A stretch of DNA of 64,000 bases from Rhynchopus sp. YZ270_cl-10 (GCA_964035575.1 OZ037897.1:434001-498000), one strand, 5' to 3'. Numbered from the stretch's first letter, positions 15,001-21,957 are shown. Notes: a model not told the origin generated them from the sequence alone. Translations and numbers: made by a program.

Positions 15001-17867
15001 GTCACAGGGTTCGTCGGCAGCAGGTCCCCCACAGTCCTCCCCGAGTATGTTGTCCCCAGGTCCGGGAACGACACCACCAGCAGCTCAAACACAGCCTTGT
15101 TGAAGTTCACGTTCACACCCAGCGTCGGCGCACTGTTCGCAAGGAACTTCCCCAGCGTCGCAAGTGTGAAGGTCCCGTCAACACCGAGGGCAGCCTGCAG
15201 AGCTGCCAGGTTTTCAGCTGTCCCAGGGTTAAACTCTGCAGACGTTGTCGCGTCCACAGGGTAGCCTGAGCCTGCAGGGTCCATCACGTACTGCGAGGAA
15301 GCCCCCAGCAGGTTCACCAGCGCCCACGCAGTGTCCTTCGCCAGAGCGTACGTCGGGTTCACCGCCAGGTACCACACAAGCTCCTCCTGCCCGAAGGTCG
15401 CGTCTGCTGAGGCCAGTGTCGACACAAGCCCAAACTCCACCTGCACGTGCGCGAGGTAGTTGACTGCCGTGAACACCGACCCGTCGTACGAGCTCACGAA
15501 CACGTCTGGCTCGGACGTGCTGAAGTTTCCAAACACAGTCGGGAAGCGCGCCTGGAGGGCCACCAGCAGGTTCTCGTTGAAGGTCTGTTCCGTAACAAGC
15601 GCCTCCGCCCCCACAGTCTCCAGCACCAGGTCAAGCCCAAGCCCGTTCTCCAGCTCCCGGAACTTCACCAGCAGGTCGAGGTACTCCGCCAGCACCGTCG
15701 AGAACGACACCTGTCCAGCCAGCCCGCTCAGGAGCCCCCCAATCGACGGGAAGTTCGCCACAGACGCCGTCGGGAGCGCCACGTCCGCAACCTTGTCGAC
15801 CATCTCCGACAGCGCCGCCATCACCGGCGTCAGCACGTCCTCCGCCGTGCCCCCAGCCGTCCCACCCCCGGGCAGCGTCGGCACAAGGAAGCTCAGGTCG
15901 ATGTCCAGCGAGAACGCAGGGAGCCCGCCGCTCAGCAGGTTCGCGTCGTGCAGCTCCAGCACAGGCGCCAGGCTCACGTCCGTCCCGGCAAACCCAGCCG
16001 TGAGCGCCACAGGCAGCACCACGTCCAGCGACGCGTACGGCGTCAGCGACAGCTGCGCCACAAAGTCCAGCACCGCACCCGTGCCCCCCGACAGCAGCTC
16101 CAGCACAGTGATCTCCGTCACCGCCGCCACCGTCGAGGCAGACACCGCAGCCCCGAGCTCCACGTCCTCCTCGTCCTCCGACGCGTTGAAGTTCGCACGC
16201 ACACCCAGCGCCGCCTCAAACGTCCCGCCACGCACCACAAACTGCGTCCCAAGCATCAGGTCCGCCGAAAAGTCAACCGGGTCCAGCGTCACCGCCACAT
16301 CCGCAGACAGGTCGTTCACACGCACAAACGCGTTCCCCGCAAGCGCCGACCCGGTCAGCGTCCCCGTGTTCACAAACTCCGTCTTCAGACCCACCGTCAC
16401 GTCCAGCACCACCGTCGCACGGAACCCCACGTCCGCAGAGAAGTCCGGCACCTCGAGTGTCTTCCCCGCCTCCAGCGACCCGCCAATGAGCGAAAACGCA
16501 GCCTCCAGCTCCCCCACCGCCTCAAACACCGACGCCACGCACCCCCCGAACGCCGCCGCCTCCGTGTCCGACGCCAGCGTCGACTCCAGCTCCATCCGGA
16601 TGTTCAGCGCCACCTCCCCGGCAGCAGGGAACCACCCCCCAGTCACGTTCACCCCGCTCACAGACACCGCCGACGTCAGCTGCGGCGCAGGCAGGTTGTC
16701 CTTCAGGAAGTCCACAAGCCCGCTGAAGGTCGGCACAGACGCCCCGTCCACGTACAGCAGGAAGTACTGCTCCGCCACAGGCGCCAGCTTCAGCATGTCC
16801 GGCACACCGCTCACCAGCGCCGACACGTTCACTCCCGGGAGCTCCAGCCCAGACAGCCCAAGCACACCCAGGTCAATGTCGAACGACCCCAGGTGGCGCA
16901 GCAGCTCCACAAACGTCGACTCCAGGGCCGTCATGTCTGCGTCCACAGTCACCACAGGCAGCTCCGCGTCAAACACGTCTGCGTCGTACAGCCTCAGCAC
17001 CGGAGACGGCAGCTGCCCCACAGGCGTCGTACCCACCGCCCCCGCCACGTCCACCGACAGCGCACCCGACAGCGTCCCGGCCACAGTCCCGAAGCGCACC
17101 TCCCCCAGACGCGACGTCCACTCCGCCAGGCTCGCAGTGTCCGCAGGGAACTCAACCGGGATCGTCACCCCGGTCAGGTCCACAGACCCGGAAACCCCCA
17201 CAGACGCCGTCGCAGACACGTCGCGCCACGCAACAGAGGTCGCCACCGTCCCCGCCGCAGACACAGACGCAGTCAGCCCCGTCACACTCACCACCGTCCC
17301 GCTTGCAAGCACCTTCACACCCACCGTCCCAGACACAAACGTCTCCCCGCCCAGCGTCACCAGCGAGTCTGCCGGCCCCGCAAACGCCAGCCCCAGCCCC
17401 GCCACGTCTGCCTCCGCCAGCAACGACAGGTCCGCCGACGCAGACACCACACCGCTTGCGTTCACCGCCAGCGTCAGGTACAGGTCCGCCGTCGAGATGT
17501 CCACCTGGCACCCCACAGAAATCCCGTACGGCAGCACCTTCACAAGCGTCGCCAGCGTCACGTCGTTCGCCTCGTCCAGCTGGTTCGACAGCTCAGACGT
17601 CCTGTTCATCAGGTCCGCAAGAGGCGTCGACAGGAACCCGAGCGAGGTTCCCGTCCCGACCAGCGACAGCTCCGCCGCAGACATCCGGTTCTGTGCCACC
17701 ACCAGTGCCCCGTTCACCACAGTCACCGCATCCTTGATGCTACGGTGGTAGCGCACCGACAGCGACGTGCACGGCTCCAGGAACGTCGCCCCCTCCACAG
17801 GCCCAGGCATGCCTGCAAAGAGCAGCGCACACGCCACGGCGCACACAGTTGTGCCCCGCCCCGTCAT
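1..17867 (-). CDS. giant secreted RTX / Calx-beta / EF-hand protein, 3' end outside window
   Basis: One reading frame runs from an ATG at 17867 to the left edge. Codon register is the same at 17867, at EF-hand loops near 9707 and 8435, and at the RTX repeats near position 5, so at least 5,955 codons lie in one exon. Residues 1-26 are a signal peptide (MTGRGTTVCAVACALLFAG...). Residues ~30-3,100 are a long Val/Ala/Leu/Ser-rich, beta-type region I do not recognise. It holds EF-hand loops DTNGDGWLTFKE (~2,721) and DPNDDGKIRFSE (~3,145) and an EF-like DKNGDPMENLL (~2,590). Residues ~4,000-4,350 are Calx-beta-like (ALVVLESEGSTEVIEGMTTD). From ~4,700 on, RTX nonapeptides dominate (GGAGDDVVIGGNGADT) with a recurrent FGDHG/FGDNG motif. 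These are known calcium-binding folds, so a secreted, calcium-stabilised surface or matrix protein is inferred. Third codon positions are almost all G/C, unlike the flanks. Its form resembles giant bacterial RTX proteins, suggesting transfer. I sampled the frame rather than scanning every codon for stops. Confidence 0.88.
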   Translation of the reverse strand, partial: MTGRGTTVCAVACALLFAGMPGPVEGATFLEPCTSLSVRYHRSIKDAVTVVNGALVVAQNRMSAAELSLVGTGTSLGFLSTPLADLMNRTSELSNQLDEANDVTLATLVKVLPYGISVGCQVDISTADLYLTLAVNASGVVSASADLSLLAEADVAGLGLAFAGPADSLVTLGGETFVSGTVGVKVLASGTVVSVTGLTASVSAAGTVATSVAWRDVSATASVGVSGSVDLTGVTIPVEFPADTASLAEWTSRLGEVRFGTVAGTLSGALSVDVAGAVGTTPVGQLPSPVLRLYDADVFDAELPVVTVDADMTALESTFVELLRHLGSFDIDLGVLGLSGLELPGVNVSALVSGVPDMLKLAPVAEQYFLLYVDGASVPTFSGLVDFLKDNLPAPQLTSAVSVSGVNVTGGWFPAAGEVALNIRMELESTLASDTEAAAFGGCVASVFEAVGELEAAFSLIGGSLEAGKTLEVPDFSADVGFRATVVLDVTVGLKTEFVNTGTLTGSALAGNAFVRVNDLSADVAVTLDPVDFSADLMLGTQFVVRGGTFEAALGVRANFNASEDEEDVELGAAVSASTVAAVTEITVLELLSGGTGAVLDFVAQLSLTPYASLDVVLPVALTAGFAGTDVSLAPVLELHDANLLSGGLPAFSLDIDLSFLVPTLPGGGTAGGTAEDVLTPVMAALSEMVDKVADVALPTASVANFPSIGGLLSGLAGQVSFSTVLAEYLDLLVKFRELENGLGLDLVLETVGAEALVTEQTFNENLLVALQARFPTVFGNFSTSEPDVFVSSYDGSVFTAVNYLAHVQVEFGLVSTLASADATFGQEELVWYLAVNPTYALAKDTAWALVNLLGASSQYVMDPAGSGYPVDATTSAEFNPGTAENLAALQAALGVDGTFTLATLGKFLANSAPTLGVNVNFNKAVFELLVVSFPDLGTTYSGRTVGDLLPTNPVTGATFDWRNYVADVGAVFGLGTEDGDAAVDVAAVAGLFGKRPTLMGCVRYLKARMLHGALSAAAAAAGASEQVSVSASGSTSGLSFSADLVHTASGRWELGAKLGLALDTGAMKPTDAVKGLEGALSGLFDAIGEDSVVASVGSIGSVLETRLAGLDDFLSLSAVVAVGVEAGLDLTPLVEGTAGSATVFVRVLEFNLSVTAGVADYAPTLDFGSGFSFGSVVNTDLVFSAVATGAVDASTGLLSSPIVLADASTPLSLAPLVAALEYSGSVVAEVELSGALLGDSVSVFVSVEDLALFDDAGPKYSVDVEIPGELMAVVRDVLGEVGDVGRSMNEMDALTTTLPLVNRTLHDLLKVGETGPQWGDFLEWDTVLDTLLAKDEYTGCLSGGDAACPRARETVTLFSEAMANLTQNGSFSAGGGVPAAFVNGGMVGDSFELAFGVAGSLEVHVTPPLAELIDDDDFDFTGTGLLTVKVDFAFGFEVKVDASGSGGAAGVSTADVVLQLHEFSVAIGVVADVTATASIGILSASVEDGSGALAASFDMTMNKGAPVTLAELLSLGSAEREEMFEFKRDASLSACLPFSASIGSQDLGELSGATGDKKPQVCVEGENLLDGGVTTVTTEYMDRFMDFRGMSPLQMMGVVRALINVLQEYRESAVFDLPLPFTDVDVGDMLDFSETLATALSKKMVRVQDAADRTNLVLCLEGDVLMAGWNVAGSDENTWFAGNESNKVMSLVLNEQLEVEVALDTAVLAAAADVSAIAVHMNEELYKAGLGLSVAASVAEDGTDALQLCTNASIKATDLRVQVALKKTGITAYNESEDAVAATTLLGFTSGDIKEAPRVPAFSSIPELVVVLAEAVGVPSELLSYTYAPSAEDASQYELLFALNLEVALPTPMTSLMLGAEVEPLFSVNASAEIELTTDVAIGFEVGVRMGTSAGNLSVTANIPAAQGVASFELQTAQSFQVVLDRVPYTIALRAGEEFYTELAAQLQVLNVTLEAAGTGQQIRSRNYQDTTFLIQTLGVRRLEVVTSAAFEELTGLASDGSKALLFAPVVRDMGFTAEARLSVTEVNMAATMTVLEAEAYSGSGAIEVIAKADFGTPGETMMLSEIRAAIVEDPFEQIAASATLTASLSADFKVGVPSLGSLDASVAVALDPTFVVELKKDFKLPNVSTDFTVDVTGPKLPDFQHMSAADIVALVADGVDMIFGNEAADPAVEGLLTNVLADVMDVEIPLISFTPRTMVSGIQSALGTLEGLLTNQTGAVSTLELLIEDALGLVAGDDDASKGCTGSCMVEFSMPTDGSALMLSLSFEAVPKLPELSLDMDLQEMMGLAGVTLDDPTLQELLGDFLDLDASLDIVLSGGAAVTLELGVDLSSKPFRFFVGGETALQVSVGASAIGSLELSLGPLKFGITDATIALTDGTDAEGPAYLRYGLSAGSKYYLDEGFGAVLSAFELTSAGKITAMLPIDDPIGKTMGIEVPRLADFLKKDDKNGKLVEFVGEDFGSILSTLADSLRVISPIEAILKDPTALLSGIKTVFSTIDALVTGEDGILGTMDVPIVGSKLREVISGDFVDSFVESLLSELGAEMTGETTGSVARTVKELLESFFGDLNILKGDSVPIVVRDKNGDPMENLLTDDGDLISGQGTLLNEADAVEWDLTIGKDIDYRAAFAFGLGLEELPLSLNAEGGIVLNVGWEFKLFFGLSVSRGFYLNVKETEMEVSAEMTLPQLKATGDLFILNAAVENYDSTTKLVGSAAVDITDTNGDGWLTFKELKSGGTKLLSASADFEVVLGMEVTLGLAGEDGLPEFVTSLYSYYGVPWSIGATAGPAAGVPTVPAKKETLPVQGPVDDQIPSGTLLLLDVHLDLGEFVTRVLNPIFGKLAGFLGPIRPILEALQKPLPVVSDLAGRDVSLLELPEILINGLLGAGGPVRGSVKNVLAYVSAISDVIDLALAVIDVILELGEDDYLENHGSLKLAFGNWKIDSDGFAAYPDGSPLPQTDDYASAGRAARALADDDDDDTPVAASKTTGSTKMKNLMAKLTDPEAIFQLPFLSAKGVLGLITGEDTNLFVVTTPTMEIDVTIDFWLPLAGIIVIDFYGSFQFRAGISMGYDTSGIRRAIEQGKPELALDGFFLSDTDDPVGAGGNDIPELYASGVVRVGATLNLLLARLSGSGELSFTGSIDLYDPNDDGKIRFSEIKSIIDEGSFLDIFNIKIKMCAGATFSVDLFNPFVNWKCKWYGCWPHGRWESVWKFSVHKCFLELDTTPPALPVLAAVLSDERLLRLNMGTYAGARTTGDTADSGETFTIRHVNGASPAEEVEVLFGVAPAAGQDDNRQAQEYTGFSTYYGEGNKFSDTVLLVNPVSSGHFIGGDDDGFDRLVLDFSSVVSDLPAGTLSDGLISGFGLGGVGISYSGFEEVSIYLNGQANLVTVTGSRQGCAVTLYLNGGNDKVVVTAGTALAGNVRVEGGDGQDTLYVLSTVSGAGRLEDGQVSLPDTAGVLSFEASTLEVLRVTLTGGADTFVVAATPPVGASVEVQAAGGADTITVGSGTLVDVTCAVKVSGSGEATFVVDDSADTTAGNVGEMTTTRVTGLGMSAAGVVYTSMAAVQIKLAVPVASVFTVSGTHAGTTHLYGGGMADTLTVADVSGETWVYAGEGADSLVVPPTEAGDEVTNRIAAVLHLDGEEGSDTYNVGFSGAGTSRIVLSDAGWWNGGEDNELFVAGTPADDTFLFRTNFIALLHADVGVAERLDVDRTINGGITVNGLAGDDSFVTDGTAGIVTQNGGAGDDRFLIGQMYNSLRVEGNMSEPEDAFDTTLTTEGYLSDGNGEHMNCNGESGEDTFVVMRNVATLSLRGGTGDDRFTVRAFALWDADDQAQPDPALGQTDVGTDEGDDVVYYTVNAPVTIDGGPGFDTLVAIGTEFPDTFVVTRDGIYGSGLYITFVGIESVELNTAAGDDTVYVMSTAAHVQTSVFAGLGSDTVYVTPRYSVPVQSSDLRGHNGIVEHAVSSATDAAYDGLEAHGVTAYVTDQDNASLAVVMPKEIQLVEGSWWLSAETFGFYHLRMGRPVTGSGVNDSVRVTIVVPGAPSEIPGAASVQVFPSEIEFTSEDWSVERTVYVGVVSDSALEGNEVVFLGHAVVQISNLDGYDSLKIPSVPVRVIDADQAELYVLETPDTTTGMRISEDGAGLVGTSVTYEVLLRPCVAGARPQDVTVTVEHDAAQVTVSPATFAFDASGSTSEKCRQTVTVTAVDDTAVEGFHFVALQHTVAVEASNAVFAGAALAADAVNVEILDDDAPALVVLESEGSTEVIEGMTTDTYVLYLTQVPVGEVTVDVTVVASEIWGGGAGSAAKQVSVSPTQVVFGAGNYSEAVTVTVTPVADGKVDLGETTQQFASQPALAYQIQGALSVGGGEAEGAVTTLSAVMYPGEVDIEVFPGQTNEWLTVREEQQVDRLVVENTGGFLPTTVELAEGRITGMGMGESRVLAGTTTVLGGVTYDSFEEVVVNLGPAVDTVVVNGTHAGATYVNAGKGDDTFAVLAADGPVVLNGSDGADAFTFGDEAGLLSGVRDVVCVDGGDGTDTLWVKNTGGNPAGEAGFLTRTELTGLGMYPKRDSSSVAVQVVAVRGTGGTFGLTLRLDDAALNVTTGAVHTFTFAVGTSADAVEAALQAAVYPPGSDETCGTAGIGPCVHSFAVDALPWGYLVRYVGELAVEGTVLALELDTADVVGNVPELLLSAPIDSRTLTAGALYVGVETLDVDLSVEGADTLNIRGTSVPTTVRSHAGDDTFVVGSDAMVMKNVDATTVEKVDGRLDYVEALLTLDGGDAGRTRLLVSDNAAAAGKGAVELSKGLIHGLAPADIVYTGADYTRGISLWLSAHADTVLVSSTAGSEDNNTADLDLGETRSRTITQLFTGDGADTVTVVLADTVNGFFVVGTEDGDDTVNASASTLPLVIVGGDGDDTVHAGQGADIIFGDTGNLVLGEVDTVGVPAGSTAALSGALLLRSRAYTDHEQGACASGGADTVLATTGTAAYTVFGGDGDDTVRLGSGADVVFADYGFAMYAEGELVRAETGCAEDIGGADVVETAGGADMVFGGSGTDTVSTADGDDLVVADHGSVLLEYPSSAGVVVPGARLVTRVVTTLSETGAADTVHAGDGADVVVGGVGADTVWAGAGDDVVFGDAALYTSSVAGDFAFASAETDEDGAGTGDVLYGEDGDDILVGGQGDDELWGAAGNDWLFGDHGAGSVTPSVSTEVTCATAAALAGGVDTLHGEDGHDVLMGGHADDTLFGGPDSDVLFGDYGVYTATAATAVAESADAGVAPAGANTIAGETGDDFVFGGSGADTVVGGLGADWVFGDNGRVAIEWGAQAGVAVVSNTSSAGLSRVRAGHVAPADVDMLTTMRFAESTDVSDGAKDVITGDDGDDVVFGGAGGDALEGNDGVDVIFGDHGSVLVKGTEHEYLSTNADVEANGGDDNITGNNGDDFAFGGQGADTMSGEEGNDVIFGDHGKVTLQPDQGVRVYESVDTAHGAGGDAIVGDAGDDTLFGGAGGDALEGNDGVDVIFGDHGSVLVNGTEHEYLSTSTDVEANGGDDHITGNNGDDFAFGGQGADTMSGEEGNDVIFGDHGKVTLQPDHAVHVYESVDTAHGAGGDAIVGDAGDDTLFGGAGGDALEGNDGADVIFGDHGSVLVNGTEHEYLSTSTDVEANGGDDNITGNNGDDFAFGGQGADTMSGEEGNDVIFGDHGKVTLQPDQGVRVYESVDTAHGAGGDVIVGDAGDDTLFGGSGGDMVAANSGNDVVFGDHGRVATTTTTAPTTNVTSVHRQYATVSPAEGGDDWVEGAEGDDLVFGGFGADNVTGDAGADWVFGDHGVVNVWVVGDGAGAGAAAAAWETSTVELLSADVDVADTGADDTIVTHAGDDVVLAGPGDDTVHTGDGADVVFGDNGNVTLVRAVDAGTGAPTWVREYSSTDVDAAYAGDDVVLGGAGDDVVIGGNGADT
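646..1707 (-). repeat. three tandem 354-bp units (118 aa each) within the RTX gene
   Basis: The motif ccaccgaagagtgtg recurs at 646 and 1000 and 1354, with a related junction at 1708, giving an exact 354-bp period. The copies differ at only scattered bases (for example the central acacgcactcc / acatgcactgc difference). Each unit encodes RTX nonapeptides, a VIFGDHGSVLV segment, an EHEYLST segment and a second VIFGDHGKVTLQPD segment. The near identity means recent duplication or gene conversion. Confidence 0.93.
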
Positions 17868-18512
17868 CCTCTTGTCTCTTGTCTCCTCTCTTCCGCGAGA
17901 GGCGAGAGGTTCTGTGGGTTGTAGCTCTTCCGTTCCTTTCCAATATAGGTTACTTTACAAAAATAGGTCAATCCTGTTGGGTTTTGTACAATGTGTGATG
18001 GGATGGGTGTGTTGTGGGAGTAGTGTTGGGTTGGGTACAAGGGTGGGGAGCGTAAGCTGTGTGTGAAAAAATGGGGGTGGGGCTCTTCTTCTTTTCTTTT
18101 ATTTTGTTTCAGAAAGCGACGACACAGATCCGCTTCTCTATCTCTCTCTATGGAAAAGCTATGAAGTAAAGTGTTGTGGGATGGACACCCACACCGCAAT
18201 GTCCGAGGGTTGCAACAAAGAACACACACCCCAATGACCTTCTTTGCAGTGCACTGTCCAGCACAAATGAGGGAACGAGAGTTGCGTTACGGAACCTATC
18301 TTTGCGCCAAAAAGATCGTAATTACTATCGAAACCCCCCCATATACTGTTGGTGCCTACACCTCTGTGTGGGCACGTCTAGTAAAACACGAAAGGAGTGG
18401 TTTTGCATCTCTGGTGTGTCATAGGGCAGTGTCAGTGTGGCAGAGTATTGCACACTGTCTCACAAAGAGTGCACGCTGTGACATACTAAAATGTGTGGAC
18501 ATCAAAAGTATA

Positions 18513-18560
18513 GTTGAAATACAAAGCCCTCTCGTGAAAGAGTACCTTTGGTACAATGAC
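18513..18560 (+). repeat. dispersed repeat J, copy 1
   Basis: Family J reads GAAATACAAAGCCCTCTCGTGAA followed closely by a small hairpin of the type GTACC-TTT-GGTAC. The hairpin is present here (agtacctttggtac). The family recurs at 31457, 36814 and, interrupted, at 40104. Confidence 0.7.
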
Positions 18561-18605
18561 TGAAAGATCAAAAGGGGGGATAGACACGAAAGACATCGTT
18601 GTTGA

Positions 18606-18715
18606 GTGTACGCACCTCAACTGACCTACATACGATGACACCCATCCAGATGACAAACATAAGTACCCTACGACCAATAACAGAAGGTGTCAAAAGGAAA
18701 CCCAATGACTTTTTC
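18606..18715 (+). repeat. dispersed repeat G, long copy
   Basis: Shares about 100 bp with 33922-34020, from the CACCTC.ACTGACC start through GATGA.A...AAGTACCCT and on to an AAAAGGAAACC end. Shorter copies lie at 50281 and 52256. Confidence 0.7.
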
Positions 18716-19001
18716 ACATAAAAAGGACATCTGTGTCCTACTCTGCAGTGGGTTAAGGGGACATCAACACACAAAACCATACATAAAAAGCACCGATGAA
18801 GAAAGGCATTTATCAGACAAACCTGAGACTCAGGTCAGCTTAATAAAATAACGGGAAGCACGGCACACAGGATATAACCCACAGAGTTGACGTGAACATC
18901 ATTTGTCTTCTTCAACACTTATAAACTACTGTATACCTTGGGGATATGGTGCACCAAAAAGTCAACCCCTGGAGGGGTCCCCAGAGTGTACCCTATCGTT
19001 G

Positions 19002-19068
19002 CTAAGTTGTTGGAGTAGTGTAGTTGTGCCTCGGTTTGTGTTGCCACAGTGTGTTGCAATCTCCACAT
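19002..19068 (+). repeat. dispersed repeat B, copy 1
   Basis: Family B is about 65 bp: TTGTTGGAGTAGTGTAG, then TTGCCTCGGTTGTGTTGCC, then a GTGCAATCTCCACTGT end. The outer bases TAGTG and CACTG can pair. It shares both ends with family C, so B and C look like branches of one superfamily. This copy is slightly diverged (tagttgtgcc). Confidence 0.75.
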
Positions 19069-19080
19069 TATTTTTATTTT

Positions 19081-19130
19081 GAAAACTTGGTTGTATTAGT
19101 GTAGACACCCGAGGCTGAACTCCACTATAC
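19081..19130 (+). repeat. dispersed repeat C, copy 1
   Basis: Family C is about 50 bp: GAAAACTTGGTTGTATTAG, TGTAGACACCCGAGG, then an ACTCCACTATAG end. TAGTG near the left pairs with CACTA at the right, enclosing an inner GAG/CTC pairing. It lies 13 bp after a family B copy. Subtype 1 reads CCCGAGGATGAACTCC and subtype 2 reads CCCTAGAGTGTGCTCC. Confidence 0.78.
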
Positions 19131-19278
19131 ATTTTTTTATTTGCACCGAAGTGATGCATGAAAGGGGGGGGATGATGAATTTTGATACCGTGTAAAAGGC
19201 CAAGACCTCGTAGTGCAAGGGGGTGCATGCACTTCGCTGATAGGGAGTAGTAGTGGCTGTGGTGTGATACTTACCCAT

Positions 19279-19337
19279 CATAATACATAATACACGTCAC
19301 AATACAGCTGTATTGTGGTGTGTATTATGTATTATGA
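19279..19337. repeat. short palindrome, cataatacataatac type
   Basis: The left arm ending CACAATACAG is mirrored by the right arm starting CTGTATTGTG, with outer arms built of TAATACA/TGTATTA. It is followed by a second ATCACAATACAGC stretch. The ATCACAATAC motif links it to the palindromic MITEs at 41027 and 58783. Confidence 0.65.
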
Positions 19338-19698
19338 AGTGCAGTTATCACAATACAGCACTAAAAAGGGGGGAGAAGGCCCGCAAGGCACGCCTTGTGG
19401 CAAGCAGGGGAGTGGCGAGAGAGGGAAAATGTAAGTTGGACCGCAAACCAAATAAACGCATCCTACGTGTGCACAATAATTAAAAAAAATGCCATTTTTT
19501 TTGCCGAACAATGAAGAGGGGCAACAAGAGGGGCATGTGAACACGTGGGTGGCAAAAAGAGAAAAGAAAAGTTAGTAAAGATGAACTGAAGCATCTGTGT
19601 GTAGTCACACAAAATTCTTCGGGACAAAAAAAAGTGGACAAAAAAAAAAGTTGTACGTATGCTGCAACCTGGAGGAAAGAGATTGGCAACACACATGG

Positions 19699-20441
19699 GG
19701 TGTCCCCAACCCCGGTGAAATCCGGGCGAAATCGGGTGAAATCGGGTGAAATCGGGCGAAATCGGGCGAAATCGGGCAAAAACAGGGTTTTTTTGGCTTC
19801 TGTGAGGGTTTGGCCCAGTAAAACACCCAGAAACCGCGCTTTTCGAGATTTACGGGCTGGGTCTGGGTGAAATAAAAAAAAAATCGGCCACTTTCGTTGA
19901 GCAGAACCCCTTTAGGTGACTCACTGTACACAGTACACAGTACACAGTACACAGTACACAGTACACAGTACACAGTACACAGTACACAGTACACAGTACA
20001 CAGTACACAGTACACAGTACACAGTACACAGTTTGGGTGGGTATTGGCACAAACCATTGTAGGTACACGCGCCAATAACGTTCAACCCGCTCCTCCAGGC
20101 TGTTTCCTAATTCTGGAAATTTTCCGGAAAATTCCGACATCTGGAAGCAAATATTTTCCCTGAAAAAAAGTGGGCTCCAAAACATGCCGCGATTGGCGTT
20201 TCCGGAATCCGTCCGCGCTGTGGTGGGGTCACTTTGCCGAAATGGCCAAGTTCTTGGTTTTGGTCAAACCCCGCCCAAGCTCCCCACCGCCAACCCAAAA
20301 AAAAAGGAATTTTTGAAATCCGGGCGAAATCGGGTGAAATCGGGTGAAATCGGGTGAAATTGGGTGAAATTGGGTTCAGGTGGGCACAGGTGGGCCCAGG
20401 TGGGCTCTAGGGGGGCGATTGTGGGCTGGTCGCGGGACACC
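19699..20441. mobile_element. possible non-autonomous element with GAAATCGGG subterminal repeats
   Basis: GGTGTCCC at the left faces GGGACACC at the right. Just inside each end is a run of the decamer GAAATCGGGY (about 19717-19780 and 20318-20370), here in direct orientation. A 7-bp microsatellite lies in the middle. There is no coding potential. The 8-bp inverted ends are short, so the borders are tentative. Confidence 0.4.
19926..20031. repeat. heptamer microsatellite (GTACACA)n, about 15 units
   Basis: An uninterrupted run of the 7-bp unit. Because 7 is not a multiple of 3 and no unit phase gives a stop, it opens long artificial frames on both strands (repeating VYCVLCT / TVHSTQY). Confidence 0.95.
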
Positions 20442-21229
20442 ACAACACACAGAAAAAAATCTTGTTTTAGTCACCTTGGTCACCATTGTTAAACTTTTTG
20501 AACAAAAATAAATGTTTTAGTGACAGTGATCCCACTTTGCTGCGTAGGAGAAGACCCAAAGGGGTTATTTTTAATGAAAACAGCTTGGTTTTAAAAAAAA
20601 TAACCTTGTTAGGTAAGTAAAAGGAAAGGTTTTTTCGTTGATTGCTCAATTCCCCTGTTGGAGGGGGTGGGTGATTGGCGACCGTATCGGAGGGCCCATT
20701 TCTCCTTTTAAGCTACGCTTTGTAAGTATTTAAAAAAAAAAACGTATGATTGGTTCTCTCTGTTGCTTTGGCACAGGGTTGTTCCTTGTTCTCGGAAAAA
20801 ACAGCAAAATTCTGGATTTATGTTCCCGTTTTTTTCCTTTTTTGGGTGGGGTTTTTTTGCCCTTTTTCAGGCTTTCCGAGCTCTACTCTCACTGTAGTGG
20901 GGTCATTTCGAGAAAATGGACAAGTTCTTGATTGATACAAATTTTGGTTACGACCACTAGTGAGTTGCTCACAATGCTAAATGAGTGTCAGAACTGTGAT
21001 TCTGGGCCCACTTTAACCGCCCCTCGAAATTCAAAAAGGGGTCCCAAACCCGGGCGCGCTGCACGCGCGCGGAACTTTTTGCAGCTTTGGCCTAGTTGCA
21101 TTTTTGGCTGCAAAATGCAAGGGGATCCCCGAAGACGTTGGGAATATTATTTGGATGGGGCAGTGATTTTGTACCTGCATACACGCTCCCTAGTGGTAAC
21201 CGTGTGCATGCCAATGAAGTGCTCTCTGG

Positions 21230-21290
21230 GGTTCGATAACCCGTGGAACCAGTGCTTCCGCCGATGAACGGTGAGGCGTTTACACTTCTC
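21230..21290 (-). repeat. dispersed repeat F, reversed partial copy
   Basis: Contains GGGGTTCGATAACCC, the reverse complement of the conserved GGGTTATCGAACCCC hairpin core of family F. Confidence 0.5.
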
Positions 21291-21805
21291 TGTTTGCGGA
21301 GCAGAAAATAATATAAATGGCGCCGCAGGCAAAAAATTTTGGGTACGGTGTAAAAATCCAGCCTCCGACGAACACTTTTTTGCAGAGCAAAAAATGAAAA
21401 ATGGCGCCGCAGGCAAAAATAAATTGGGGGTACAGCCCTGAACGGTGCAGGATTTTGTTGTCAATTTTTTTTTTCTTGCCCCCTGAAAACTCTTGCTTTT
21501 GAGAGTTTGGACCATTTCACCACACTGGTGGTGTGTCACCTACAGTGACACCCACCAGAAACCACAACAAAGCCCCCTAAGGAAAAAAGGAAAAAAAAAA
21601 AAGAAAAAAAAAAACTAAAATCCAGAATTTCATGTTCTCGGTCCCACTTAGGAACTTCCCTGCTTTGGCATTGTGTTTTTTTTTTTTTTAATTCTCCGGA
21701 AAAAGGTATTCAAAGGGGGGAGGGAATAAAAGAGAAGTTGGAACTACAAACACCTCACCGCACATCGGGGAGCGCACAGAGAGGCAAAATTGTAAGATAA
21801 ATGCG

Positions 21806-21933
21806 CCTCCCACCTAATTTTTTACCCAGCGTAAAGGCATGTACGGACGGTCCGTATGTGCCTCTGTACGGACCTATACGGTCCTACGCGTCTATACACG
21901 CCTTTACGCGGGGTAAAAATCAGGCGGGCCTCT
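21806..21933. repeat. inverted-repeat element around GCGTAAAGGC
   Basis: Left CCCACCTAATTTTTTACCC + AGCGTAAAGGC faces right GCCTTTACGCGGGGTAAAAATCAGGCGGG. The interior carries smaller palindromes (acggacggtccgt). MITE-like, with no coding potential. Confidence 0.65.
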
Positions 21934-21957
21934 CGTGGACACCTAAAAAGAAACGTT

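Noticed and set aside
1-17867. The left 18 kb as bacterial contamination joined to a eukaryotic contig
   Set aside because: A 94-bp copy of it lies within a dispersed eukaryotic repeat at 50189, so both belong to one genome.
201-17924. Very long plus-strand open frames (Arg/His/Pro/Ser-rich) across the left 18 kb
   Set aside because: They are antisense shadows of the GC-rich minus-strand RTX gene. Their compositions (SPNTTSAPSP, HHVVASVRH) are reversed RTX codons, and the minus frame has a signal peptide, EF-hands and RTX repeats.
19605-20185. Open frames with VYCVLCT / TVHSTQY repeats
   Set aside because: Produced by the 7-bp microsatellite, which is stop-free in all phases.
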